Assembly (NCBI GenBank): GCA_035536315.1
Contig: DATLOJ010000016.1
Location: 1-12,515 of the forward strand
Direction: 5' to 3'
DNA from: DATLOJ01 sp035536315
GTDB lineage: Bacteria > Actinomycetota > CADDZG01 > JAHWKV01
Length of the DNA stretch: 12,515 nucleotides
The notes beneath the pieces were generated by a model that saw nothing but the letters and a program-made list of their open reading frames with translations, was not told where the DNA came from and made no database searches. The first letter of the stretch is position 1. Each line of letters opens with the position of its first letter. Position numbers and translations under genes: made by a program. Positions 1 through 5,636 of this stretch are shown piece after piece.

Positions 1-702
1 CTCGAGGCCCTCAGGGCCGGAACCCCATTACGCAAAGTGCTCATCGCGCGCGGCGTGTTGAAGGCCGAGAGCCTGGATGAGATCAGGGTTGAAGCCCTGG
101 AGGCCGGGGTGAAAGTCGACCTTCAAGACCGTCGCGTTCTCGATCGGATGAGCGGGGGCCGGAACCACCAGGGGGTCGTGGCAGAAGCCGAGGCATACGA
201 CTACGCCGACGTGGATGACTTGCTCGAGCGACCTACCGCCAGGCTGGTGCTCCTCGACGGCGTTACAGACCCCTCCAACCTCGGCTCGATCCTGCGCAGC
301 ATGGATGCATTCGGTTGGTCGGGGGTTCTTACGCCCAAGCGAAGAAGCGTCGGTGTGACCCCAGCGGTTCGAAAGGTGGCGGCAGGTGCTGCGGACCGGA
401 TCCCCGTCGCTCAGGTCGGCTCGCCAGCGGATTCAGTCAGCAGGTTGAAAGAGGCCGGTTACCTCGTGGCAGGGCTGGACCCAGCAGGATCCATCGACTA
501 CACGGATGAGCTTTTGACCGCCGAGCGCTTTTGTCTCGTTGTGGGCGCAGAGGGTAAGGGCCTATCCGAGCTCGTCAAGAAGCGCTGCGACCTGCTGGTA
601 AGAATCAACATGCGCGGGGCTCTTGCGAGCCTGAATGTAGGCGTGGCGGCGGCGGTAGTCATGGCCGAGATCGCACGCAAATCAGCGGACAAGGACTCCT
701 GA
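1..702 (+). CDS. rlmB: 23S rRNA (guanosine-2'-O-)methyltransferase, SpoU/TrmH family, RlmB-like (5' partial)
   Basis: Transfers a methyl group from S-adenosylmethionine to a ribose 2'-OH of RNA; RlmB members modify a guanosine in 23S rRNA. The reading frame is open from base 1 and already encodes LEALRAGTPLRKVLIARG, the usual N-terminal substrate-binding region of the family, so the gene begins upstream of the window and the GTG at 37 is internal. The SpoU knot motifs are clear: motif 1 as VLLDGVTDPSNLGSILRS, motif 2 as VVGAEGKGLSELV, and motif 3 as RINMRGALASLNVGVAAAVV, with the Asn and Arg/Glu residues typical of the trefoil-knot SAM site. It ends with TGA 49 nt before a tRNA gene. The family is certain. 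The exact target (23S rRNA rather than tRNA) is inferred from overall resemblance to RlmB. Confidence 0.93.
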   Translation, partial: LEALRAGTPLRKVLIARGVLKAESLDEIRVEALEAGVKVDLQDRRVLDRMSGGRNHQGVVAEAEAYDYADVDDLLERPTARLVLLDGVTDPSNLGSILRSMDAFGWSGVLTPKRRSVGVTPAVRKVAAGAADRIPVAQVGSPADSVSRLKEAGYLVAGLDPAGSIDYTDELLTAERFCLVVGAEGKGLSELVKKRCDLLVRINMRGALASLNVGVAAAVVMAEIARKSADKDS

Positions 703-730
703 CCAGGGCGTCCACCCACAAATGCGGTCG

Positions 731-736
731 TACAAT
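731..736 (+). promoter_or_regulatory. candidate -10 element for tRNA-Thr
   Basis: TACAAT lies 15 nt before the 5' end of the mature tRNA, a reasonable distance for a sigma70-type -10 box. I see no good -35 hexamer 16-18 nt upstream, so this is a single-box call. Transcription from here could continue into the dehydrogenase gene. Confidence 0.4.
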
Positions 737-751
737 CGGTTCGGAACTTAC

Positions 752-824
752 GCTGGTGTGGCGCAACTGGTAGCGCAATCGACTTGTAATCGATAGGTTC
801 CCGGTTCGAGTCCGGGCACCAGCT
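752..824 (+). tRNA. tRNA-Thr, anticodon UGU
   Basis: Full cloverleaf by eye. The acceptor stem GCTGGTG (752-758) pairs perfectly with CACCAGC (817-823). The D-arm stem is GCGC/GCGC around AACTGGTA. The anticodon stem ATCGA/TCGAT (778-782, 790-794) holds the loop CTTGTAA, giving anticodon TGT, which reads ACA (Thr). The variable loop is AGGTT and the T arm is CCCGG-TTCGAGT-CCGGG. Position 824 is the discriminator base T. CCA is not encoded, so it must be added after transcription. The dehydrogenase start lies 40 nt downstream. Confidence 0.97.
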
Positions 825-830
825 CGGAAA

Positions 831-864
831 AAGGAGCCAGGTAGTGCACCTGAAGGTTCACTAA
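831..864 (+). promoter_or_regulatory. leader mini-ORF and SD-masking hairpin ahead of glutamate dehydrogenase
   Basis: AAGGAG at 831-836 is a good ribosome binding site, but it sits 28 nt before the dehydrogenase start. Its natural target, 7 nt away, is GTG 844, which opens a six-codon frame (MHLKVH) ending in TAA 862-864. The next codon, GTG 865, starts the dehydrogenase. The mini-ORF also folds on itself: GTG-C-ACC (844-850) can pair with GGT-T-CAC (855-861) around TGAA, and this covers the GAAGG (852-856) that serves as the dehydrogenase ribosome binding site. Ribosomes reading the short frame would open the hairpin. The pattern is directly visible; its regulatory role is inferred. Confidence 0.4.
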
Positions 865-2112
865 GTGGAGTCGGCGAACCCGTGGGAATCCGCCCTCGAG
901 TATCTGGACGAGGCTGCGGAGCTCATGAATCTGGATCCGGGCATCCACGAGATCCTTCGAAACCCCAAACGATCCCTGTCGGTATCCATCCCGGTAAGGA
1001 TGGACTCGGGCGACATCAGGGTCTTCCTTGGTTATCGCGTTCATCACAACGTCACACGCGGCCCAGCGAAGGGAGGGATCCGGTACCACCCCCAGGTCTC
1101 ACTGGACGAGGTGAAGGCCCTCGCGATGTGGATGACCTGGAAATGCGCGGTCGTAAACATTCCTTACGGCGGCGCAAAGGGTGGAGTGATCGTCGACCCG
1201 TACGCGCTTTCGCTCGGTGAGCTGGAACGGCTGACGCGCCGCTACGCTACGGAGTTAATTCCATTGATCGGGCCCGACCGGGACATCCCGGCTCCCGACG
1301 TGAACACCGACGAGCAGATCATGGCCTGGATCATGGACACCTACTCGATGAATCAAGGGCATTCAGTTCCCGGTGTCGTGACCGGAAAGCCCCTTTCGGT
1401 CGGAGGCTCATTCGGTCGCGGAGGATCGACGTCGCGCGGGGTCATGTTCCAGGTGCTTTCGGCTCTCAAGACCCTGGGAATGGGAGTCGAGGATGTATCG
1501 GTTGCGGTACAGGGATTCGGCAAAGTCGGCAGCGGTGTCGCGCGCATGCTGCACGATCAGGGCTGCAGAATCGTGGCGGTAAGCGACGTGCATGGCGGGG
1601 TCCTGAACGAGCGGGGTCTCGACCCGGAGGCCATCGAGCGTCACAAAGTCGAGGCCGGCACAGTAACGAAGTTTCCGGGAGGGGAGAGCATCAACAACGA
1701 CGAGCTTCTCGAGCTCGATGTGGACGTGCTCATCCCCGCTGCCCTGGAAGGTGTGATCAACGAATCGAACGCAGATGGGATCAAGGCATCGTTGATTGCG
1801 GAAGGTGCCAACGGGCCGACGACTCCGAAGGCTGACCGCATGCTGAACGAGCGCGGCGTCTTCATCATTCCTGACATCCTCGCCAACGCCGGTGGAGTGA
1901 CGGTGTCTTACTTCGAATGGGTTCAGGATCTTCAGGCTTACTTCTGGAGCGAGGACGAGGTCAACCATCGAATGCGCCAGATCCTGGAATCGGCATTCTT
2001 AGATGTTTACGGAATGGCCCAGTCCAAAGGATTCACGATGCGACAGGCTGCGACGATCATCGCGGTGAGCCGTGTAGCTGAAGCGCAAAGCGCAAGGGGC
2101 CTCTACCCTTAG
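865..2112 (+). CDS. gdhA: glutamate dehydrogenase (Glu/Leu/Phe/Val dehydrogenase family)
   Basis: Catalyses the reversible oxidative deamination of glutamate to 2-oxoglutarate and ammonia in the cytoplasm. At 415 aa it matches the hexameric small-subunit type. The substrate domain carries GPAKGGIRYHP (66-76), Lys93 in MTWKCAVVNIP, the catalytic Lys105 in YGGAKGG, and Asp145 in PAPDVNTDEQ. The conserved VTGKPLSVGGSFGR lies at 172-185. The nucleotide fold shows VAVQGFGKVG (213-222) with an Asp at 241 near the end of the second strand, which favours NAD but does not prove it. The C-terminal LANAGGVTVSYFEW motif is intact. The GTG start is chosen because GAAGG lies 8 nt upstream and the N-terminus aligns with known GDHs. 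Amino-acid dehydrogenases of the Leu/Val type are shorter and lack this N-terminal pattern. Downstream it converges on an RHH gene with no clear terminator between them. Confidence 0.95.
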   Translation: MESANPWESALEYLDEAAELMNLDPGIHEILRNPKRSLSVSIPVRMDSGDIRVFLGYRVHHNVTRGPAKGGIRYHPQVSLDEVKALAMWMTWKCAVVNIPYGGAKGGVIVDPYALSLGELERLTRRYATELIPLIGPDRDIPAPDVNTDEQIMAWIMDTYSMNQGHSVPGVVTGKPLSVGGSFGRGGSTSRGVMFQVLSALKTLGMGVEDVSVAVQGFGKVGSGVARMLHDQGCRIVAVSDVHGGVLNERGLDPEAIERHKVEAGTVTKFPGGESINNDELLELDVDVLIPAALEGVINESNADGIKASLIAEGANGPTTPKADRMLNERGVFIIPDILANAGGVTVSYFEWVQDLQAYFWSEDEVNHRMRQILESAFLDVYGMAQSKGFTMRQAATIIAVSRVAEAQSARGLYP

Positions 2113-2137
2113 CGCCCCGGTGGGCTAGTGGCCTAGC

Positions 2138-2362
2138 TCACGATCCCGTCTTTCTCGAGCCCTTGATGCGCCGCTCGGTTGAATCGCGTTCCCACAGTCC
2201 GTCCGCCAGTGCCTTCTCCAGGGTCCCGATAAGAAAATCCTTCAAGGTCAAGCCCCGGTAGGCGGCCTCAGCCTTGAGCCGGCGATGAAGTTCAGTAGGA
2301 ATCTGATAGTGGATTCGAATTCCCTCATCGCTTCCCCCTCGATTTTCTCGTTGAAGCGGCAT
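2138..2362 (-). CDS. small ribbon-helix-helix (Arc/HicB-C-like) DNA-binding protein
   Basis: A 74-aa protein with a clear RHH fold: strand residues 15-21 (IRIHYQI), helix A from about 23 to 36 (TELHRRLKAEAAYR), the Gly37 turn, and helix B from about 39 to 53 (TLKDFLIGTLEKAL). RHH dimers bind palindromic DNA through the paired strand and commonly act as repressors or antitoxins. The ATG is well supported: minus-strand GGGGAGG lies 8 nt upstream. The C-terminal 20 residues are basic and probably disordered. A broken copy of the same gene lies directly upstream, and palindromes lie beyond it. No toxin-like partner is beside it, so a toxin-antitoxin role is not supported; an autorepressor or a regulator of the neighbouring surface-protein gene is more likely, but that is inference. 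Confidence 0.8.
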   Translation of the reverse strand: MPLQRENRGGSDEGIRIHYQIPTELHRRLKAEAAYRGLTLKDFLIGTLEKALADGLWERDSTERRIKGSRKTGS

Positions 2363-2392
2363 TGAAGGTTCCTCCCCCTTATTTCTCTTAGC

Positions 2393-2553
2393 TTACTTGG
2401 TTTGCTCCGACGAGAAGCCGTTCACGGCTTCCTCGAGCGTCCGAATCATCAAGTCCTTGAGGGTACTGCCTCGCAGCGCAGCCTCCGACTTTGAATGGTG
2501 ATGGGAGCTCAGTCGGAATTCGATAGTGGCATTCGAAGGCCCTCATCGACACT
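2393..2553 (-). pseudogene. frameshifted second copy of the RHH gene
   Basis: Read on the minus strand, this stretch encodes the same fold as the gene next to it, but in pieces. One frame gives CHYRIPTEL (intact copy: IHYQIPTEL). After one extra base near 2502-2506 another frame gives HHHSKSEAALRG, then STLKDLMIRTLEEAV (intact copy: HRRLKAEAAYRG, LTLKDFLIGTLEKAL), and ends at TAA 2393-2395. A further extra base seems to separate the DEG-like start from CHYR (around 2525-2528). I find no continuous frame across these points, so the product cannot be a complete RHH protein unless the sequence contains errors. The arrangement indicates a tandem duplication followed by decay of one copy. The 5' limit is approximate. 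Confidence 0.75.
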
Positions 2554-2593
2554 CCCCTCCGACCCTTTTTTGAGAGTCAACGCTTCCCCTCGA

Positions 2594-2622
2594 TTGCACT
2601 ATTCATCCTGTGCCTAAGTATA
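2594..2622 (+). promoter_or_regulatory. candidate promoter towards the surface-protein gene, overlapping the inverted repeat
   Basis: TTGCAC (2594-2599) is a fair -35 box. Possible -10 hexamers lie 15 to 17 nt downstream: TAAGTA (2615-2620) or AGTATA (2617-2622). None is close to consensus. The left arm of the inverted repeat overlaps the candidate -10, so a protein bound there would block it. TAAGT also occurs on the opposite strand within the right arm, so a divergent promoter towards the RHH copies is possible. Confidence 0.3.
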
Positions 2623-2643
2623 GGGGCTAAAACTTAGGCACAG
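2608..2643. promoter_or_regulatory. 12-bp-arm inverted repeat, probable operator
   Basis: CTGTGCCTAAGT (2608-2619) is matched exactly by its reverse complement ACTTAGGCACAG (2632-2643), with a 12-nt spacer. It lies between the minus-strand RHH copies and the plus-strand surface-protein gene, overlapping possible -10 boxes in both directions, which suits an operator for a dimeric regulator such as the RHH protein. As RNA it would form a 12-bp hairpin followed by TAGTTTTAATAG; I consider a terminator less likely because the stem is not GC-rich and no plus-strand gene ends nearby. Confidence 0.55.
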
Positions 2644-2685
2644 TAGTTTTAATAGCAAAATAAGTGGAGACACTAAAGAAAGTTC

Positions 2686-2700
2686 ACTTAGTAACTAGGT
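2686..2700. promoter_or_regulatory. second short palindrome sharing the ACTTAG half-site
   Basis: ACTTAGT-A-ACTAGGT is a near-perfect palindrome with one mismatched pair. It shares the hexamer ACTTAG with the larger inverted repeat 43 nt upstream (right arm), suggesting two sites for one regulator. It lies about 70-80 nt before the surface-protein start. The rest of the stretch to 2767 can form weak hairpins (AGGAGC with GCTCCT; CGAG with CTCG) but matches no riboswitch I recognise. Confidence 0.35.
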
Positions 2701-2767
2701 AGAAAGGAGCACAAGAGGTCCCCCAGTAGACGCACCGCTCCTCCGAGAAAACTCGAGGATCGAATCA

Positions 2768-4636
2768 ATGGAGGAGATGCGAATGGCAATGCAAATCAAG
2801 GGTGGTGACCAGAGCTTTCGAGGACTCGCCGGAGATCAAACAGCCGAGCGTGGCCACGAAGTTGCTGATACCACCGTTCCAACAACCGAGCGAGACACGT
2901 CGAGTCAGATCAAGGATGTGCAGCCCTCGACCTACGGCACAGGCTCACGCAAGTCTCGTTGGTCCCCAACACCGCGCCGGTCTAAGGCGTTTGACTCAAG
3001 GAGAGGTTTCCTTGGGCTAATTGGCCTCACGGGCAAGTTTCTGGTCCCAATAGTTGTCGCGATATTCGCGTTGGGGCTTTTCTCTACGCCCGCCATAGCC
3101 AATGAATCCTCGGACGAGTCTGTTAGCGATTCGGTTATCGCCAACGAAACCACAGACGAGTCTGTAAGCGATTCGGTTAGCAACACATGGGAGTCGAGTG
3201 GGGAAGAGCCCACGAGCACCCAGAACAATCCAAATGCGGTGTGTGATGGTGACCCCACAGGTCACAGCGACACCGGCCATGGAGCTAACCAGGGTGGGGC
3301 GTACGACAACACCTGTCCTGAGGAAAGGCCTGGCAACGGCACCGAGAACAACAATTCGAATGAGCCGGATGCAGGAGCAGTCGGGCAGGCAGACGACAAG
3401 AACCCTCCTGGTCAGGCTCCTGATGGAACCGATCACAACAACGGATACGAGTGCGACAACAACGAAGGCGTAGCTCAGACCAATCCGCCTCATACCGGAT
3501 GTCTTGCTACAGCGTCAGACCCGCCGGTCGACAACGACGGAGACCCCGTCGACGACGGTGACGACACTGACAACGACGGAGATCCCGCCGACGACGGTGA
3601 CAACACTGACGCCGCAAGCATCACCGTTTCAATCGACTGCATGACTTTCACGGCCGGCAGCTCGAAGGACATCTCCAACATCGTGGTCCAACTTGCCGAC
3701 GGAAGCATCGTTCGGTTCGAGGGACTCAGTGGAACCAGCTACTCGAAAACCTTCGACCAGAACATCTCAACGGTGTGGGTCAAGTCGGGTAGCAACCACA
3801 GTGGTGACGGATCCGGCTACGGCGAGCGCTTCGACGCCACGGAATGCAACACTGACAACGACGGAGATCCCGCCGATGACGGTGACGACGACGACGCTGA
3901 CGACGACGACGCTGACGACGACGGAGACCCCGCCGACGACGCTGCAAGCATCACCGTTTCAATCGACTGCATGACCTTCACGGCCACCAGCTCGAAAGAC
4001 ATCTCCAACATCGTGGTCCAGCTTGCGGATGGAAGCATTGTCCGGTTCGATGGCCTCAGTGGGCACACCTTCTCGAAAACCTTCAACCAGAACATCTCCA
4101 CGGTGTGGGTCAAGTCGGGTAGCAACCACAGTGGTGACGGATCCGGCTACGGCGAGCGCTTCGACACGATGGTGAACGACTGTGCAGTGCCTGACAACGA
4201 CGGAGACCCCGCCGACGATGGTGACGACGACGACGCTGACAACGACGGAGACCCCGCCGACGATGGTGACGTCAGTAACGACGGAGTCCTGGACGAGAAT
4301 GTGCCTGGACCTGTGGTTCCGACCGAGGTTCCGACCAACCCCCTCCTGGCCCTAGTTGCCAATGCAGGCGTGCTGGTGGACCCCCAGGTTCTGCCGGCCA
4401 ACGCAGCAATCGTTCGAGGCAACAGACTCAACACTCGCCAGACGCGTGTGATGGGACTTCGTATCGATCGTGATGCGAATCCGAGCGCCGTCCAGGTGCT
4501 CGGAGTCAAGATTGTCAGGGGAGAGCCCATGCCTCTAACCGGTATGGACCTCAAAACTCAGCTGATCCTGGCGATGACGCTGCTTCTGTCCGGCGCACTC
4601 CTCATCAAGAGAAGCCGTTCGCAGATTCGTAGCTAA
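2768..4636 (+). CDS. large Asp-rich cell-surface protein with Tat-like signal peptide and LPXTG-type sorting signal
   Basis: A 622-aa exported protein. Residues 1-77 are a hydrophilic cytoplasmic extension. SRRGFLG (77-83) fits the twin-arginine consensus, followed by a hydrophobic stretch and an AIA cleavage site near 111. Next come two copies of an acidic 14-residue repeat (ESSDESVSDSV and ETTDESVSDSV). A Gly/Asn-rich, Cys-containing region follows at about 157-250 (GANQGGAYDNTCP, ADDKNPPGQ), a type I recall from actinobacterial envelope proteins. Two near-identical domains (282-356, 392-466) each contain VWVKSGSN and GDGSGYGERF. They are joined by DNDGDPADDGD linkers resembling calcium-binding Asp repeats. 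The end has MPLTG (588-592), a hydrophobic segment and the basic tail KRSRSQIRS, a sortase signal with Met for Leu. Start: ATG 2768 has GAGGA 8 nt upstream; ATG 2783 has the stronger GGAGGAG 6 nt upstream and may be the true start. No sortase gene is in the window. Function unknown; adhesion or matrix are guesses. Confidence 0.85.
   Translation: MEEMRMAMQIKGGDQSFRGLAGDQTAERGHEVADTTVPTTERDTSSQIKDVQPSTYGTGSRKSRWSPTPRRSKAFDSRRGFLGLIGLTGKFLVPIVVAIFALGLFSTPAIANESSDESVSDSVIANETTDESVSDSVSNTWESSGEEPTSTQNNPNAVCDGDPTGHSDTGHGANQGGAYDNTCPEERPGNGTENNNSNEPDAGAVGQADDKNPPGQAPDGTDHNNGYECDNNEGVAQTNPPHTGCLATASDPPVDNDGDPVDDGDDTDNDGDPADDGDNTDAASITVSIDCMTFTAGSSKDISNIVVQLADGSIVRFEGLSGTSYSKTFDQNISTVWVKSGSNHSGDGSGYGERFDATECNTDNDGDPADDGDDDDADDDDADDDGDPADDAASITVSIDCMTFTATSSKDISNIVVQLADGSIVRFDGLSGHTFSKTFNQNISTVWVKSGSNHSGDGSGYGERFDTMVNDCAVPDNDGDPADDGDDDDADNDGDPADDGDVSNDGVLDENVPGPVVPTEVPTNPLLALVANAGVLVDPQVLPANAAIVRGNRLNTRQTRVMGLRIDRDANPSAVQVLGVKIVRGEPMPLTGMDLKTQLILAMTLLLSGALLIKRSRSQIRS
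3530..3607 (+). repeat. two tandem 39-nt Asp-rich repeat units
   Basis: Units at 3530-3568 and 3569-3607 each encode a 13-residue motif, DNDGDPVDDGDDT and DNDGDPADDGDNT. The same motif recurs around 3855-3940 and 4192-4272, making about six copies. The spacing of Asp and Asn recalls EF-loop or thrombospondin type 3 calcium ligands. Confidence 0.8.
3611..3835 (+). repeat. 225-bp domain repeat, copy 1
   Basis: Encodes residues 282-356 of the surface protein. It aligns without gaps to 3941-4165, with 19 mismatches in 225 by my hand count (about 92% identity). The last 80 or so bases are almost identical, suggesting recent duplication or gene conversion. It contains one Cys (IDCMTF), and another follows just after the domain (ATEC), so a disulfide clasp is possible. 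Confidence 0.9.
3855..3940 (+). repeat. Asp-codon (GAC) rich linker between the two domain repeats
   Basis: Low-complexity DNA of gac/gat codons encoding NDGDPADDGDDDDADDDDA and a further DDDGDPADD. Its length differs from the linkers at 3530-3607 and 4192-4272, consistent with slippage or unequal exchange in a repetitive acidic tract. It probably encodes an extended, calcium-responsive spacer. Confidence 0.75.
3941..4165 (+). repeat. 225-bp domain repeat, copy 2
   Basis: Encodes residues 392-466, exactly 330 nt downstream of copy 1. Differences cluster in the middle of the domain (GTSYSKTFDQ in copy 1, GHTFSKTFNQ in copy 2), while VWVKSGSN through GYGERFD is unchanged. A Cys follows the domain here too (VNDC). 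Confidence 0.9.
4192..4272 (+). repeat. third Asp-rich repeat block
   Basis: Two more copies of the DNDGDPADDGD motif follow the second domain and lead into the Pro/Val-rich stalk before the sorting signal. This is the same unit as at 3530-3607. Confidence 0.75.
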
Positions 4637-4654
4637 GAACCACCGAAAGCTAAG

Positions 4655-4686
4655 GCGGCCCCGCTACCAGCGGGGCCGCTTTTCTT
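4655..4686 (+). terminator. rho-independent terminator of the surface-protein gene
   Basis: GCGGCCCCGCT (4655-4665) pairs perfectly with AGCGGGGCCGC (4669-4679) over an ACC loop, followed by TTTTCTT. It lies 18 nt after the stop codon. Confidence 0.9.
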
Positions 4687-4718
4687 CGTCCCCGCCTCCC
4701 ATGAAGCCGCCACGGTAC

Positions 4719-4747
4719 TTGCATTCCACGCCTGGGATTCGTAGGGT
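4719..4747 (+). promoter_or_regulatory. sigma70-type promoter of the DUF3263-LytR_C pair
   Basis: TTGCAT (4719-4724), a 17-nt spacer, and TAGGGT (4742-4747) form a plausible -35/-10 pair placed directly after the terminator. The predicted RNA start near 4754 lies upstream of the AAGGAG-GTG start and downstream of the longer possible start at 4701, which helps to choose between them. Confidence 0.55.
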
Positions 4748-4784
4748 GGCCGGAATTACAACGTTGTATTTCAAGGAGATGTCC

Positions 4785-5066
4785 GTGGATAAGCAGACGG
4801 CGTCAGTCTTCGGGGAGCGGGAGCGCAAGATCCTCGAGTTCGAGCGTTACTGGTGGAAGTACGCTGGGGCTAAGGAAAGAGCAATCCGGGATCAGTTCGA
4901 GCTCTCTGCCACTCGCTACTACCAAATTCTCAACGAGATCATCGACCTGCCCGAGGCCCTCGAGCACGACCCTATTTTGGTCAAGAGGCTTCAACGGCTG
5001 CGGGCATTCCGTCAGCGTCAGCGGATGGCTCGGCGACTGGGAATAAGAATCAGCGATAACGGCTAA
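4785..5066 (+). CDS. DUF3263 family protein
   Basis: A 93-aa actinobacterial protein of unknown function. The core from about residue 11 to 88 carries the family hallmarks: EREILxFE-like (ERERKILEFE), RYWWKYAGAKERAIR, FELSATRYYQILN, and DPILVKRLQRLRAFRQRQR. The SATRYYQ helix with flanking basic helices resembles a small helix-turn-helix, so DNA binding is possible but unproven. The GTG start at 4785 has AAGGAG 6 nt upstream. The longer open frame from 4701 would begin upstream of the likely promoter, and its extra residues lack family resemblance. The LytR_C gene follows after 9 nt. The two genes are often neighbours in actinobacteria, which suggests a shared cell-envelope role. Confidence 0.88.
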   Translation: MDKQTASVFGERERKILEFERYWWKYAGAKERAIRDQFELSATRYYQILNEIIDLPEALEHDPILVKRLQRLRAFRQRQRMARRLGIRISDNG

Positions 5067-5075
5067 GAAAGCCTT

Positions 5076-5627
5076 GTGGGGAAACACTCGCTGCCCGGCA
5101 GCGGCCTCTTCGTTCGCTCCGTAGTTGCATCGATCCTTCGATGGGTGGCAATCATTGCCGCTCCCCTTCTTATAGGAGCCGCGGTTTGGCTCTTCGTCGT
5201 GCAGCCCCGCACATCAGATGAGCCTGGATCCACCGCAACCGACACACCAACCGCCTCCGAAGCCCCTCTTTTGTCTCCGTCCCCCTTGCCGCTAGGTGAA
5301 GCTCAGGCGACCACCACCGCCACGGTAGCTCCGGCCCCCGACCCATCGCCCCTTCCCGGCAAGATCCAGGTGCTGAACGGAACCAAGAAGGCAGACGTCG
5401 AGGGTGTTGCTGCAACCAGGCTCAAGGACAGGGGCTATCAGGTGACCTTCACAGGGAAAGCGGCAAAGAGCTACGCGGTTACGACCGTGTTTTATCAAGA
5501 AGGGCATATTGATCTCGCGAACCAGGTAGCTCAAGTACTGGGCGCCCGCGAGGTAAAGCCGGCTCCGGAGACGCTAGATAAGTCGATCCCGGTTACGGCG
5601 GTCGTCGGAGATGACTTTCAACCCTAG
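5076..5627 (+). CDS. membrane-anchored LytR_C domain protein
   Basis: A 183-aa protein with a short basic N-terminus, one membrane segment (about 16-42, VVASILRWVAIIAAPLLIGA), a Pro/Ser/Thr-rich linker (about 45-95), and an extracytoplasmic LytR_C domain (about 97-180) beginning KIQVLNGT and containing the pattern AATRLKDRGYQVTFTG and VTTVFYQEGHIDLANQVAQVLG. LytR_C occurs alone or at the end of LytR-CpsA-Psr proteins, which attach polymers to the cell wall; the catalytic LCP domain is absent here, so this is an accessory or binding protein. The start is GTG 5076 with only a weak purine stretch (AAGAAAG) before it, probably helped by coupling to the gene 9 nt upstream. It converges with the minus-strand lipoprotein, leaving 9 nt and no terminator. 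Confidence 0.85.
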   Translation: MGKHSLPGSGLFVRSVVASILRWVAIIAAPLLIGAAVWLFVVQPRTSDEPGSTATDTPTASEAPLLSPSPLPLGEAQATTTATVAPAPDPSPLPGKIQVLNGTKKADVEGVAATRLKDRGYQVTFTGKAAKSYAVTTVFYQEGHIDLANQVAQVLGAREVKPAPETLDKSIPVTAVVGDDFQP

Positions 5628-5636
5628 GGAAGCCCT

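Noticed and set aside
748..1089. Minus-strand open frame of 113 codons opposite tRNA-Thr and gdh
   Set aside because: Antisense to the tRNA and to well-conserved GDH codons; no ribosome binding site or recognisable domain.
1408..1968. Minus-strand open frame of 186 codons inside gdh
   Set aside because: Shadow of a high-GC coding strand; composition is not protein-like and the GDH frame is certain.
2138..2362. Antitoxin of a toxin-antitoxin pair
   Set aside because: No small toxin-like frame lies next to it; the neighbour is a broken copy of itself.
2608..2650. Terminator or riboswitch in front of the surface-protein gene
   Set aside because: The stem is not GC-rich, no plus-strand gene ends nearby, and I recognise no riboswitch core; an operator fits better.
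3530..4272. CRISPR-like array
   Set aside because: The repeats keep a codon frame and encode Asp-rich protein; there are no unique spacers of constant length.
4701..4784. N-terminal extension of the DUF3263 protein
   Set aside because: It would start upstream of the likely promoter; the AAGGAG-GTG start at 4785 is better and matches family length.
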